A DNA stretch of 64,000 nucleotides from Atlantibacter hermannii. GTDB lineage: Bacteria; Pseudomonadota; Gammaproteobacteria; Enterobacterales; Enterobacteriaceae. Positions 9,501 through 20,100 of this stretch are shown one piece after another. Where the stretch lies: contig LR134136.1 in NCBI GenBank assembly GCA_900635495.1, forward strand, positions 1,612,001-1,676,000, written 5' to 3'. The notes beneath the pieces were generated by a model. It saw only the letters and a list, made by a program, of their open reading frames with translations, made no database searches and had not been told where the DNA came from. Both the position numbers and the translations under genes were made by a program. Position 1 is the stretch's first letter. Each line of letters opens with the position of its first letter.

Positions 9501-12500
9501 TTACGCCTCCTCTGTTTTACGGCTAAAACGCGCCCGGGTGTAATGGGACAGGCGATCGAACAACAGATAGATAACCGGCGTGGTAAAACAGCGTTAATAC
9601 CTGACTCACCAAAAGCCCGCCGACCATGCCGATCCCCAGCGGGCGGCGCAATTCGGCCCCGACGCCGGTGCTGAGCATCAGCGGCAGTGCGCCAAGCAAG
9701 GCCGCCAGCGTCGTCATCAGGATGGGGCGAAAGCGCAGCAGACAGGCCTGATAAATCGCTTCATAGGACGAAAGCCCCTGTTCCCGCTCCGCCGCCAGCG
9801 CGAAGTCGATCATCATGATGGCGTTTTTCTTGACGATGCCGATCAGCAGAATGATGCCGATTATCGCGATCACATCCAGTTCACTGCCCGCCAGCATCAG
9901 CGCCAACAGGGCGCCGACCCCTGCGGTCGGCAGCGTGGAGAGAATAGTGATCGGATGAATAAAACTTTCATACAGCACGCCAAGGACGATATACATCGCC
10001 ACCACCGATGCCAGTATCAGCCAGATAGTGTTACCCAGCGCCGCCTGGAAGGCGAGCGTGCTGCCCTGGAAGGAGGTGGTGATATCCGCCGGGAATGCCA
10101 GTGTCTTTTCCGCATCCAGAATCGCATTGACCGCCTGCTCCAGCGAGTAGCCTTCCGTCACGTTGAAAGAAATGGTGGTGGACGGGAACTGATCGAGATG
10201 ATTAATCGACATCGGCCCATGGCGCTGTTCCACTTTGGCAATGGCGCTTAACGGCACGACTCCGCCGTCGGCGCTGGTCAGCCTTATGGTATCCAGCCCG
10301 CTCAGGCCCGGCGTGGCGTGAGTATCGTGCTCAAGCACCACGCGATACTGGTTCGCCTGGGTATAAATCGTGGATATCAGCCGCTGGCCGAACGCGTTAT
10401 ACAGCGCGTTATCGACCTCGCTCATGCTGATACCCAGGCGGCTGGCGCTGTCGCGATCGACATTGACATAGGCCACCAGTCCCTGGTCCTGCCAGTCGCT
10501 GCTGACGTCAGACAGCGCGGGCAGGGTAGCCAGCTTATCCATAAGCGCCGGAACCCATGTACTGAGCGCCTCCAGCGAGTTGGCCTGAAGCGTAAACTGG
10601 TACTGGGTGCGGCTGACCTGAGTATCGATGGTCAGATCCTGGGTGGGTTGCAGATACAGCGCCACGCCTGGCACGTTCGCCACCGCCTGTTGCAGACGGG
10701 TAATCACCGGCTGGATGCGGTCATCACGCTCATCGAGCGGCTTAAGGTGGATTTGCAGCCGGGCGCTGTTGAGCGAGGCATTGGTGCCGTCCACGCCAAC
10801 GAATGAGGTCAGGCTTTCAACCGCCGGGTCTTTTAAAATGACCTCCGCGACCCGTTGCTGACGCTCCGCCATACTGGCGAATGACGCCGACTGCGGCGCC
10901 TGCAACGTGCCCTGAATGATGCTGTTATCCTGCACCGGGAAGAAGCCTTTAGGGATCAGCAGCCATAAGACCACCGTGAGCGCCAGCGTGCCGAGCGCCA
11001 CGCTAAGGGTCAGCCACGGGTGGCTCAGCACACGCGTTAATCCCCGTCCGTAACTGGCGATGACCCGGTCAAAGAAACGCTCGCTGGCGCGTGAGAAGCG
11101 GTTTTGTTTACGCAGGGATTCGTGGCTCAGCATCCGGGCGCACATCATTGGCGTCAGGGTCAGAGAGACAATCGCTGAAATCAGGATCGCGACGGCCAGC
11201 GTGATGGCAAACTCGCGGAATAACCGGCCTACGATATCACCCATAAACAACAACGGGATCAGCACCGCAATAAGCGAGAAGGTGAGGGAGATGATAGTAA
11301 ACCCGATCTCTCCGGCACCCTTCAGCGCCGCAGCCAGCGGTTTTTCGCCTTTCTCGATATAGCGTGAGATATTTCGATCACCACAATGGCGTCATCCACC
11401 ACAAACCCGGTGGCGATGGTCAGCGCCATTAGCGTCAGGTTATTAATGGAAAAATCGAAAAATACCATCACGGCAAATGTGCCCACCAGCGACAGCGGGA
11501 CCGCAACGGCGGGGATGAGGGTCGCCGGCACGTTGCGCAGGAACAGATAGATGATCATGACCACCAGCGCCAGCGCCATCATCAGTTCAAACTGCGTGTC
11601 GCTGACCGAAGCGCGAATATTGGTGGTGCGGTCCGCCAGCAGTTTGACGTCCACGGATTTTGGCAGGCTTTGGGTCAGCGCTGGAAGCATCTGACGTACG
11701 CTGTCGGCAGTGGCGATGATATTTGCGCCAGGCTGGCGCTGAATATTCATCACCGATGGCCTGTTGCTTGTTGGCCCATGCGCCAAGCCAGCGGTTTTCC
11801 GCGCCCTGTTCAATCGTCGCCACGTCACCGAGACGGATCGCGGCACCATTTTGATACGCAATAATCAGATTGCGGTACTCGTCCGCCGATTTCATCTGGT
11901 CGTTAGCGGAAAGCGTAACGGCGCGCTCCGGGCCGTCGAGGCTGCCTTTTGCGGAATTGACGTTGGCGTTGCTGATGGCGGTACGCACGGTTTCGCTGGT
12001 TAAGCCGAGCGCGGCAAGCGCCTGAGCGTTAAGTTTGACCCGCACCGCCGGGCGTTGACCACCGGAAAGCGTCACCAGCCCGACGCCGGACACCTGGGAG
12101 ATTTTCTGCGCTACCCGGGTTTCCACCATATCTTCCACCAGGGTCATCGGCAGCGCGCTGGACGTCACCGCCAGGGTCATGATCGGCGGGTCAGCCGGAT
12201 TGACTTTACTGTAGACCGGAGGGTTAGGGAGATCGCCCGGCAGTAGATTAGTGGCGGCATTAATCGCCGCCTGGACCTCCTGCTCGGCCACATCCAGCGC
12301 CAGCGACAGCTGGAATTGCAGGGTAATCACGCTGGCGCCGCCAGCGCTTTGTGATGACATCTGCTTCAGGCCGGACATCTGACCAAACTGGCGCTCCAGC
12401 GGTGCGGTAATCGCGGAGGTGACCACATCCGGGCTTGCACCCGGGTACAGCGTTACCACCTGAATCGTGGGGTAATCGACTTCCGGTAATGCCGATACCG

Positions 12501-12624
12501 GCAGAAAACGGTAACCCAGCACGCCTGCCAGCATAATGGCGACCATCAGCAACGTGGTGGCCACCGGGCGTAAGATAAACAGGCGGGACGGCCCGCCGGT
12601 GGCGCTCGGAGGTAATACCTGCAT
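9501..12624 (-). CDS. mdtB: RND efflux pump subunit MdtB (three frameshifts)
   Basis: The second RND subunit, about 1040 residues after repair, as in E. coli. The start ATG at 12624 overlaps the mdtA stop; the true stop TAA is at 9503-9501, abutting the mdtC GTG. Three single-base errors break the frame: an extra C at 11753-11754 (just before MNIQRQPGANII), a lost base in the T run 11372-11374 (within VVIENISRYIEKGEK) and an extra A at 9585-9588 (within LTLFTTPVIYLLF). Residual frames match MdtB throughout, including the helix-4 sequence TGFVVDDAIVVIE. MdtB assembles with MdtC in the inner membrane and is thought to serve mainly in proton translocation. Confidence 0.92.
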
Positions 12625-13877
12625 CAGGAACGGGCTCCCGGCGTTGGGCGCTGACCGCGCGGCTGCGCCGGATCGGCCTGCTGCGCGTTGCCTCCGGCAT
12701 TATGCGCGTCAACCACTTCCACCTTCGCGCCTTCGGTCAGGCGATCGATGCCGTCAGTCACCACGCGATCCCCTGCCGACAACCCGGCGGCGATCACCAC
12801 TTTTTCACTGTCCTGGATACCCGTGGTGACCGTATGTTTACTAACCTGGTTATCCCCGTTCAGCACCCAGACGAAATGCCCGTCATTACCCATTTGCAGC
12901 GCGGCGGCAGGGATGACGATGGCATCCTGCTGGGTATCCACCAGCATTCGGGCGTTAACGAACTGATTAGGAAACAGCGCATCGTCCTGATTATCGAAGC
13001 GCGCTTTTAATTTGATAGTGCCGGTGGTGACGTCAATCTGGTTATCCAGGCTCAACAGGGTGCCGCTGCTGAGTTTCTGCTTATTGGTGCGGTCCCAGGC
13101 TTCCACCGTCAGGGTTTTTCCGGCTTTTTGCGCCTGCAGGATAGTGGCGATGTCGCTTTCCGGCAGGGTAAACAGCACGTCGATAGGGTGGGTTTGGGTC
13201 AGAACCACAATGCCGGCAGTATCGCCGCTGGAAATTTGATTGCCGATATCTACCTGCTTCAGGCCGACGCGTCCCTCTGTCGGCGCGGTGATGCGGCTCC
13301 AGTTCAGTTGCAGTTGCGCGCTGGCGACAGCGGCTTCATCCGCTTTGATGGTGCCGAGGGTTTCATTGACCAGCGCCTGCTGGGCGTCTAACTCCTGACG
13401 CGAAACCAGATTGGTTTTACTGAGTTGCTGGTAACGCGCCAAATCGCGTCGGGCATTGGCCAGCGTGGCTTTATCTTTCGCCAGCTGTCCCTCGGCCTGT
13501 GCCAGTGCCACTTTGAACTGGCTGGGATCGATTTCCGCCAGCAAATCTCCGGCTTTTACCTGCTGCCCTTCCTGAAAATGCAGCGCCATCAGTTGCCCGT
13601 CAACCCGGCTGCGGACAGTCACGGTGTTGGCCGCCGTAACGGTGCCCAGACCGGAAAGATAGCGCGGTACCGCCTCGCGGACCGCGGTCGCCGCCTGCAC
13701 GGGGGCGAGAGGGGCTCGCATACCGGTGCGGCCGCCGCCAGCCTTACGCGGCTGGTCAGTTGCCTGCTGTCCTGCCGCCGCATCTGGTTTTTGGGCGTGC
13801 CAGTACCACAATGCCGCCACGACAGCGATCACAACCACGAGGGGCATTAACCAACGCGAGAAACCAGTACCTTTCAT
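12624..13877 (-). CDS. mdtA: Membrane fusion protein MdtA
   Basis: A 417-residue periplasmic adaptor of the HlyD/AcrA family. It has a short cytoplasmic start, one N-terminal membrane anchor (about 9-28, MPLVVVIAVVAALWYW) rather than the AcrA lipid anchor, a biotinyl-lipoyl-like segment around RVDGQLMALHFQEGQQV, an alpha-helical hairpin (about 130-185), then beta-barrel and membrane-proximal domains. It joins MdtBC to TolC. As the first gene of the operon it is preceded by a candidate BaeR box. It is intact and overlaps mdtB by one base. Confidence 0.96.
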   Translation of the reverse strand: MKGTGFSRWLMPLVVVIAVVAALWYWHAQKPDAAAGQQATDQPRKAGGGRTGMRAPLAPVQAATAVREAVPRYLSGLGTVTAANTVTVRSRVDGQLMALHFQEGQQVKAGDLLAEIDPSQFKVALAQAEGQLAKDKATLANARRDLARYQQLSKTNLVSRQELDAQQALVNETLGTIKADEAAVASAQLQLNWSRITAPTEGRVGLKQVDIGNQISSGDTAGIVVLTQTHPIDVLFTLPESDIATILQAQKAGKTLTVEAWDRTNKQKLSSGTLLSLDNQIDVTTGTIKLKARFDNQDDALFPNQFVNARMLVDTQQDAIVIPAAALQMGNDGHFVWVLNGDNQVSKHTVTTGIQDSEKVVIAAGLSAGDRVVTDGIDRLTEGAKVEVVDAHNAGGNAQQADPAQPRGQRPTPGARS

Positions 13878-13933
13878 AAGTTAAACGTCTTCTTATCCTG
13901 AAACGATTAGGCGTAATGATACTAGTGTAGAGA

Positions 13934-13951
13934 GTCGCGCCGGGAGAAAAA
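13934..13951 (-). promoter_or_regulatory. Candidate BaeR box upstream of mdtA
   Basis: On the minus strand TTTTTCTCC begins at 13951, about 74 bases upstream of the mdtA start. It matches the first nine bases of the E. coli BaeR box (TTTTTCTCCATDATTGGC); the second half here (CGGCGCGAC) does not match well. Location upstream of the first pump gene supports it, so I treat it as a probable half-conserved site. Confidence 0.4.
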
Positions 13952-14058
13952 TGGAGGAAATATGGAAGAGTTTCAGGATTCCTCTGAATCGCCGCATTTC
14001 TTCGAGATTTCTCGCAGGATCGATGCGGCAAACAGCAGTACAAATTTTGACAGTATAG

Positions 14059-14091
14059 AGTGTAGTGGCGGGATGCAATATAAACTACACT
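14059..14091 (+). promoter_or_regulatory. Inverted repeat operator of the toxin-antitoxin pair
   Basis: A perfect inverted repeat AGTGTAGT (14059-14066) and ACTACACT (14084-14091) with 17 bases between lies 13 bases before the toxin start. Its position fits autorepression by the antitoxin, alone or with toxin, as known for type II modules. A TTGACA hexamer at 14047-14052 and AT-rich TATAAA at 14079-14084 lie in the same stretch, but their spacing is not that of one standard promoter. Confidence 0.55.
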
Positions 14092-14104
14092 TTATGAGGT
14101 AATT

Positions 14105-14458
14105 ATGACATGGACGGTTGTATTAACACCGGAGTTTGAGCAGTGGTTTGATAAACAAGAGGCAGGGCTGCAGGATCGCATCAACATGATGATCACCCTG
14201 TTAGAAATTAGCGGGCCCAACCTTGGACGCCCCCACGTTGACACACTCGTTGGATCGCGTTACCCAAATATGAAAGAGCTACGTATACAATATGCCGGTG
14301 AGCCATGGCGCGTAGGGTTTGCCTTTAATCACAGACAGCAAGCTGTACTGTTATATGGCGGCCAAAAAACGGGAAAAAAGCGCTTTTATACATTGTTAAT
14401 TGCACAAGTCGATGCGATTTTCGCACGCGATCTCGCCCGTAAAAAGGAGACTCTATGA
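14105..14458 (+). CDS. Type II toxin, HigB/RelE-like (Gp49 family)
   Basis: A 117-residue basic protein starting with MTWTVVLTPEFEQWFDKQ, the typical first strand and helix of the RelE/HigB superfamily (phage Gp49-like branch). A central segment reads MKELRIQYAGEPWRVGFAF and is followed by VLLYGGQKTG. This family cleaves mRNA on the ribosome; the conserved basic and aromatic residues in the second half (R, W, F, K, KRFY) fit. The toxin gene comes first and overlaps the antitoxin gene by four bases (ATGA), the HigBA arrangement. The pair sits between mdtA and yegD, where E. coli carries yegI-yegL, so this is an accessory spot. Exact subfamily and substrate cannot be told from sequence. Confidence 0.8.
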   Translation: MTWTVVLTPEFEQWFDKQEAGLQDRINMMITLLEISGPNLGRPHVDTLVGSRYPNMKELRIQYAGEPWRVGFAFNHRQQAVLLYGGQKTGKKRFYTLLIAQVDAIFARDLARKKETL

Positions 14459-14751
14459 AGACATTTCAGGAAAAACTAGCGGAATATTCACCCGAGCGCA
14501 GGGCGAAAATCGAGCGCATGGCGGAGGCATTCGCTGCGGAAAATGGTCTGCCGACCCTTCGGGAAATGCGCGCGATGTCGCAGCAGGAACTCGCTGAACG
14601 ACTGGGCGTGACCCAGCCTGCGGTAGCCGCCATGGAGCGACGGGGAGAAGATATCAAAGTCTCGACGCTGAAACGCTATGCAGAAGCGTTAGGCGGGGAG
14701 TTGAAAATCACCATTGAACTGCCCGAGGGGCGTAAGGTTATTTCCCTTTAA
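14455..14751 (+). CDS. Antitoxin, XRE-family (HigA-like)
   Basis: A 98-residue protein with a helix-turn-helix of the Cro/C1 type at about residues 38-75 (LREMRAMSQQELAERLGV then TQPAVAAMERR). The N-terminal charged helix probably contacts the toxin; the C-terminus GELKITIELPEGRKVISL resembles the end of HigA-like antitoxins. It should bind and neutralise the product of the upstream gene and repress the shared promoter at the inverted repeat 14059-14091. It is translationally coupled to the toxin gene. Both genes are intact, unlike many neighbours. Confidence 0.82.
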   Translation: MKTFQEKLAEYSPERRAKIERMAEAFAAENGLPTLREMRAMSQQELAERLGVTQPAVAAMERRGEDIKVSTLKRYAEALGGELKITIELPEGRKVISL

Positions 14752-14773
14752 CGCTCCCCCGGCGTTTTGTGGA

Positions 14774-16127
14774 TTACCGGAACACCACATTTGCCCAGCG
14801 CGCCAGCCCGGCAGTCACCGAGCCGAAATCGTCGCCGCCGCGAATCGGCGTTCCCGGCAAATGCGCCGCCAGCAGATTGCGAATCAAGGGCGAACGTGCG
14901 CTGCCGCCGGTCAGGTAAATCACATCCGGCGTAATATGACTGGCTTCCAGCGCCAGCGTAACCTGTTCGATGATGCGCTGTAACGGCTGGGCCAGCGCTG
15001 CTTCAAACGCGTTTTGTGAAATTGCGGTTTGCAGTGCGTCACTGATAAACGGCATTTGCGCCAGGTGATTGTCGGTGCCGGACAACGCGATTTTGCTCTC
15101 TTCAGCGACCCGTACCAGCCGGTAGCTTAAACGCTGTTGCCACACTTTACGCAGTCTCGCCACATCATCTGGCGCTTTGGCGTCGCGGATTAAATCCAGC
15201 AGCAGTCGACCATTGGCGGCGCTGTAGAAATCGCTTTGCGCGGGAACATCGTTAATAGCCACCGCATTCCACCAGGGCAGGGCGGGCAGGGCGATCCCTT
15301 TTTGGGTTTCGCCACCCAGTCCTAACAGGGGCATCAACTGTTTAAAGGCGAGAGCGATATCCAGATCGTTACCGCCGATACGGCAGCCGCTGTGCCCCAA
15401 CAGGCTGGCTTCGCGATCGGCCCGTGTCGCCCATTGCGGCCCCATTAACAGCACTGAACAGTCGGTCGTGCCGCCGCCAATATCGACGACCAGTACGCGT
15501 GTTTCCTGGATAAGGGTCGATTCGAAATCCAGTCCGGCAGCGACGGGTTCGTACTGGAACACCACGTCGCGGAAACCCGCACGTCGGGCGGCGCGATCCA
15601 GAATGCCCTGCGCCTGGGTATTGGCTTCATCGCCCCCTAAACCCTGAAAGTTGATCGGGCGACCAATCACGGCCTGATCGATGGGCTGGTCTGTTTGCGC
15701 GGCGGCAGCGTTGCGAATATGCAGCATCATCGCGCACACCAGATCTTCAAACAGCGCCACCTGCTGCGGTTTTAAACCGCTGGCACCGAGAAACGATTTG
15801 GGCGATTTAACGAACCAGACTTCCTCCGGATCGTCCATATACTGCTGCAGCGCCGCCAGACCAAACTGTACGCTGGCGTCGGTCACGCGAATGTCTTCCT
15901 CGCGATTGGCGGCCATCGCACGGCGCAGCAGCGCTTTGTTCTCTTCACCGGTCGCCGGAACGTCATGGCAACGATATAACCATTCGCTAATGGCGTCGCG
16001 GGTCGGCGCGCACAGCATTGGATGGCAGCAGCGGCGAGCCGTTTTCCAGCGTCAGCATTTGCGGTGCGCCGTCGCGCATAATTGCCACCGAACAGTTTGC
16101 AGTGCCGTAATCAAAACCAATAAACAT
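14774..16127 (-). CDS. yegD: Hsp70-like chaperone YegD (one frameshift)
   Basis: An actin-ATPase superfamily protein of about 450 residues, matching E. coli YegD. The start ATG at 16127 gives MFIGFDYGTANCSVAIMRDG, the phosphate-1 motif, with a GGGG sequence about ten bases upstream. An extra base at 16018-16019, inside LLPSMLCAPT, shifts the frame after about residue 36; the rest reads cleanly to 14774 and contains the phosphate-2 motif VVDIGGGTTDCS and adenosine motif YLTGGSARSPLI. YegD has an Hsp70-type nucleotide-binding domain but no substrate-binding domain; its physiological partner is unknown. An ATG two codons further upstream is a possible alternative start. Confidence 0.92.
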
Positions 16128-16259
16128 TTTCATCCCCATGCCTGTGAAGAAGGGGGGGCGACTTTAGCCGAATGTGGCGCTGGCATCAAACGGAATATGA
16201 CAGCAAGGCAGAAAAGCATAAATCAGGCTAAACTCTGGCCAGCAATTCAAGGAGATAGC

Positions 16260-17114
16260 ATGTTTACTATTGATTATCGCGGCCCGTACGACTGGCCCTG
16301 GATGTGTGGTTTTTTACGCCAGCGTACCGTCGAAGGCGTCGAAATCATTGAGGAACGCTGTCTGAAGCGGGTAATGGCATTTGATGATGCGCAGGGGCTG
16401 GCGACCCTTCACCTCGACGGGAATGATGTCCTGCAGGTGACATTAAGCGACGGTCTGTTGCCGGTGGCCGATGAGGCCCTGGCACGACTGCGGCGATGGC
16501 TGGATCTGGATACCGACCCGTATCCCATGATCCAAACGCTGGGCGAGCTTGCCGCCCCGAAGCCGGGCCTGCGGCTGCCTGGCTGTGTCGACCCTTTTGA
16601 GCAGTTGATCCGCGCGGTGTTAGGGCAACTGGTGAGTGTCGCGATGGCGGCCAAACTGACCAGTAAACTGGTGCAGGCATATGGTCAACCGCTTGAAGAT
16701 GCGCCGGGCTGGCGTCTCTTTCCCGATGCGTCGATTCTGGCCGCCGCCCGTTGGGAAGATTTGAAAGCGCTGGGCATGTCGAAAATGCGCGCCGACGCCA
16801 TAATCCATCTGGCGCAGCGCTGTCTTGAGGGGCAATTAATGCTGTCGCGGCCGGACGATGTGACGCAGGGCATTAAAGCATTAATGCAGTTGCCCGGTAT
16901 CGGGCGCTGGACCGCCAGCTACTTTGCGTTACGCGGCTGGCAAAGCCCGGATGTGTTTTTGTCGGATGACTATGCGATTAAACTGCGTTTTCCCGGTATG
17001 ACGCCTGCACACATCCGGCGTTACGCCGAGCGCTGGGCGCCGTGGCGCTCGTACGCATTACTGCATATCTGGTATAACCCGGGCTGGCAGCCGGATCAGT
17101 TAATCCCGAAATAA
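16260..17114 (+). CDS. alkA: DNA-3-methyladenine glycosylase II
   Basis: A 284-residue base-excision repair glycosylase. The start ATG at 16260 follows a strong AAGGAGA ribosome site and gives MFTIDYRGPYDWPWM. The C-terminal half holds the helix-hairpin-helix motif LPGIGRWTASYFALRGW and the catalytic aspartate in FLSDDYAIK (E. coli D238). AlkA removes 3-methyladenine, 3-methylguanine and other alkylated bases from DNA. In E. coli it belongs to the Ada adaptive response; I see no clear Ada box here. The N-terminal third diverges from E. coli more than the rest. Its 3' end overlaps the convergent dgcE by 19 bases. Confidence 0.93.
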   Translation: MFTIDYRGPYDWPWMCGFLRQRTVEGVEIIEERCLKRVMAFDDAQGLATLHLDGNDVLQVTLSDGLLPVADEALARLRRWLDLDTDPYPMIQTLGELAAPKPGLRLPGCVDPFEQLIRAVLGQLVSVAMAAKLTSKLVQAYGQPLEDAPGWRLFPDASILAAARWEDLKALGMSKMRADAIIHLAQRCLEGQLMLSRPDDVTQGIKALMQLPGIGRWTASYFALRGWQSPDVFLSDDYAIKLRFPGMTPAHIRRYAERWAPWRSYALLHIWYNPGWQPDQLIPK

Positions 17115-20100
17115 CCCTGATTGAGCAGCATATCCAGCGGCTGAGTTTGCGCGATGGTGTCGCCCCAAATCATATCAATGCCGATGCCGGAAAGCGTATC
17201 CATAATCATCGCCTGATCGGCCGGGCCTGCGATGCACTTCAGCCCCAGCCGCTGGGCGTGCCCCTGAATGATGGTCACCATCATTTCATCCATCAGGTTG
17301 GTGTGAACATCCATCACCAGTTCCGGCGCAATCATGACGTAGTCGCACATCTGGCGGTTAAGCTGATTGAAAATGTCCATGTCACGCCCCACCTGGCTGA
17401 CAATGACGCGGCAACCGGCATTACGCAGTTTGATCATGTTTTTCGTTGCGCGATCGTCGTCGGTGAGCAACACATCGCTGTGAATGGTGAGGTGCAGCAA
17501 ACGCGGCGGCAGCGAGCTGGTGCTGAGCGTTGCCAGCATTTGATTGATCAGGTCATCGTTTGCAATCCCCTGAGGCGACAAGGGAAGGGCGACGCCAAAG
17601 CCTTTAAGCGCAATGGCGGCGGCGTGATTTTTCAGGAAATCGTTAAACACGCGCCAGTCCAGATCGCACAGCAGAGCCGGATCGCTTACGCCGGAACGAA
17701 ACGCGGCTTCTTCCAGCACATTGCCTTCGCTGGTCCACAGACGCAGTGAAAGCAGCCAGAAGTTGGTGGATTCCGGGATACGCGGCGAGGCCACGGCGCG
17801 CGCCAGCAGCATCATATGATTGTTATGAATAATGCGATGTTGTTCTTCCTGGGCCAGCAGCGTGCGTTGCTGTTGCAAATGCTGTTGCTGCGGCTCGTAA
17901 ATCGTTACCACCCCGCGACCTTTGTTTTTTGAGGCATAGCAGGCGATATCGGCCTGGGACATCACGTCCGAGGCCAGATTATTATTGGCGTCAATCAAGG
18001 TGATCCCGGCGCTGGCGCCGATACGATGCAGGCGGCCTTCCCACATAAAGTGGTAATCGTTGACCGCCTGGATCAGACGAGAAGAAATGGTATAGGCGTT
18101 CTCGATGCCGCAATCGGGCAGCAGCAGGCCGAATTCATCGCCGCCGAGCCGCGCCAGAATATCAGTGGTGCGCAACATGCCCAGCATCAGCGATGCCAGT
18201 TCGCGCAGCAGGGCATCGCCCGCCGCGTGGCCCGCCGTGTCGTTCACCGCTTTAAAGCGATCCAGATCGATGCACACCAGCGCATGGCGCTGGTGGTTTT
18301 CGCCGACGCTTTGCAACAGCCGCTTCAGATGGTTTTCGAAACTGACGCGGTTCGCCAGATGCGTCAGGGCGTCATGCGAGGCGCTATAACTGAGCTGGCG
18401 CAGCATTTTGCGCGATTCGGTCACGTCCTGAATTACCAGTACCGAGCCAATATTTTGCCCGTCCAGGGTGCTGAGCGGCGTGACGGTATAGTTAATGTCG
18501 TAGCTCCCGCCGCTGCGACAGTGCAACACCACGTCCTGCTCAATGGCGGTGCGGCTAACGTCGCCGCTGTGGATGTTTTCCATCAGCGGGCCTTTATCGC
18601 CAAAAGTAATGCGCAACACCGACAGCAACGGATGCCCCATGGCCTGTTCCTGCGTCCAGCCGCTCATTTTCTCGGCCACCGGGTTCATAAAAGTCACGTT
18701 CATTTCAATATCAGTACAAATTACCGCTTCGCCGATGGAGTCGAGGGTAATATGCAGACGCTCTTTTTCCTGGAATAACGCCTCGTTTAACTGTTTGACC
18801 TCGGTCATATCCATATTCACGCCGAGCAGGCGTTCCACATCGCCCTGTTTGTTAACCACGCGATTGGCAAGGGCGCGAATGTAGCGAATTCCTTCGCTGA
18901 CCTGAATGCGAAATTCAATCTTGAACGGGACGCGTGCTTTTAATGCATCGCGGATGGCGCCCTCTACCGGCGCGAGATCCTCTTTTACTACCCGGGACGC
19001 CCAGAGTTGGTAAGTGGGTTTAATATGTGGCGGAATATCGTACAGTTCGAACATCCGCTTATCCCAGCTGATAATATCCGGCCCTAATTCCCACTCCCAG
19101 ATGCCGATGCCGCCCGCTTCGTTCGCGAGGGTAATGCGTTCCATCAGCCGTTTATTCATCCATTCGGTGTGTTTGAGGTCGTTGATATCCTCAATCTGGG
19201 CGATGAAATAAAGCGGCGTGCCGTTGCTGTCTCGCACCACGGAAACCGACATCAGCGCCCACACCACTTCGCCGGACTGGGTAAAATAACGTTTCTCCAG
19301 AGAGTAGCTGTTGATATCGCCTTTAATCAGGCTTTCAAGCTGTTCCAAATCATCATGCAAGTCTTCCGGCCAGGTGATCTGCTGGAATGTCATGCTGGTC
19401 ATCTTTTCCGGGGTATAACCCAGAAACTGGCATAACGATTTATTCACCTGAAGCCAGCGGCCATCAATAGAAACCAGCGCCATGCCGATAGACGAATATT
19501 CCATGGCGTTACGAAAACGGGTTTCGCTCTCGGAAATGTTTTTGCGCTCTTCGCGAAACGCATACATCACCATCGTCATGATATTCGCAGGCAGCAGGAT
19601 CATTAAAAACGGTAGCCAGGGCGCGTTTAACGTAACCGTAGGATGATGCGGAGTAAGCAGTTCCGGGTTACGCGTCAAGGTCAGCGCTACCATCATGACC
19701 GTGGCGAGAAACACGGTGAAAGCTTCAAGACGCGGCAGGCGAAGGGCGCTCCACATCAGTAGCAGGATAATAAAGGTGAAGGGCCACGGCAGAAAATGCA
19801 GCGCAACCCAGCTCAAAGAGAGCGTCACAACCAGCGTCACGGTGGTTTCTAAAAACAAACGCGGATTGCGGTGGCGCAACAGATAACGGGATTTAAACAA
19901 CAGGCCGATCGGTACCAGCGCAATAGCGGCAATTGTTTCTGATAATACCCATACAAAAAATGTTCTTAGGTTCTCATCCGCTGGCGTAAAAATAACCGCC
20001 AGCAGCGCGCCAAATAACGGCGGAATAACCGCGCCACCAATCGCCAGCTTTACCCAGTTGTTGAGATTTTGTAATGGATTAGCAGAGGGTAAAAGTTTTC

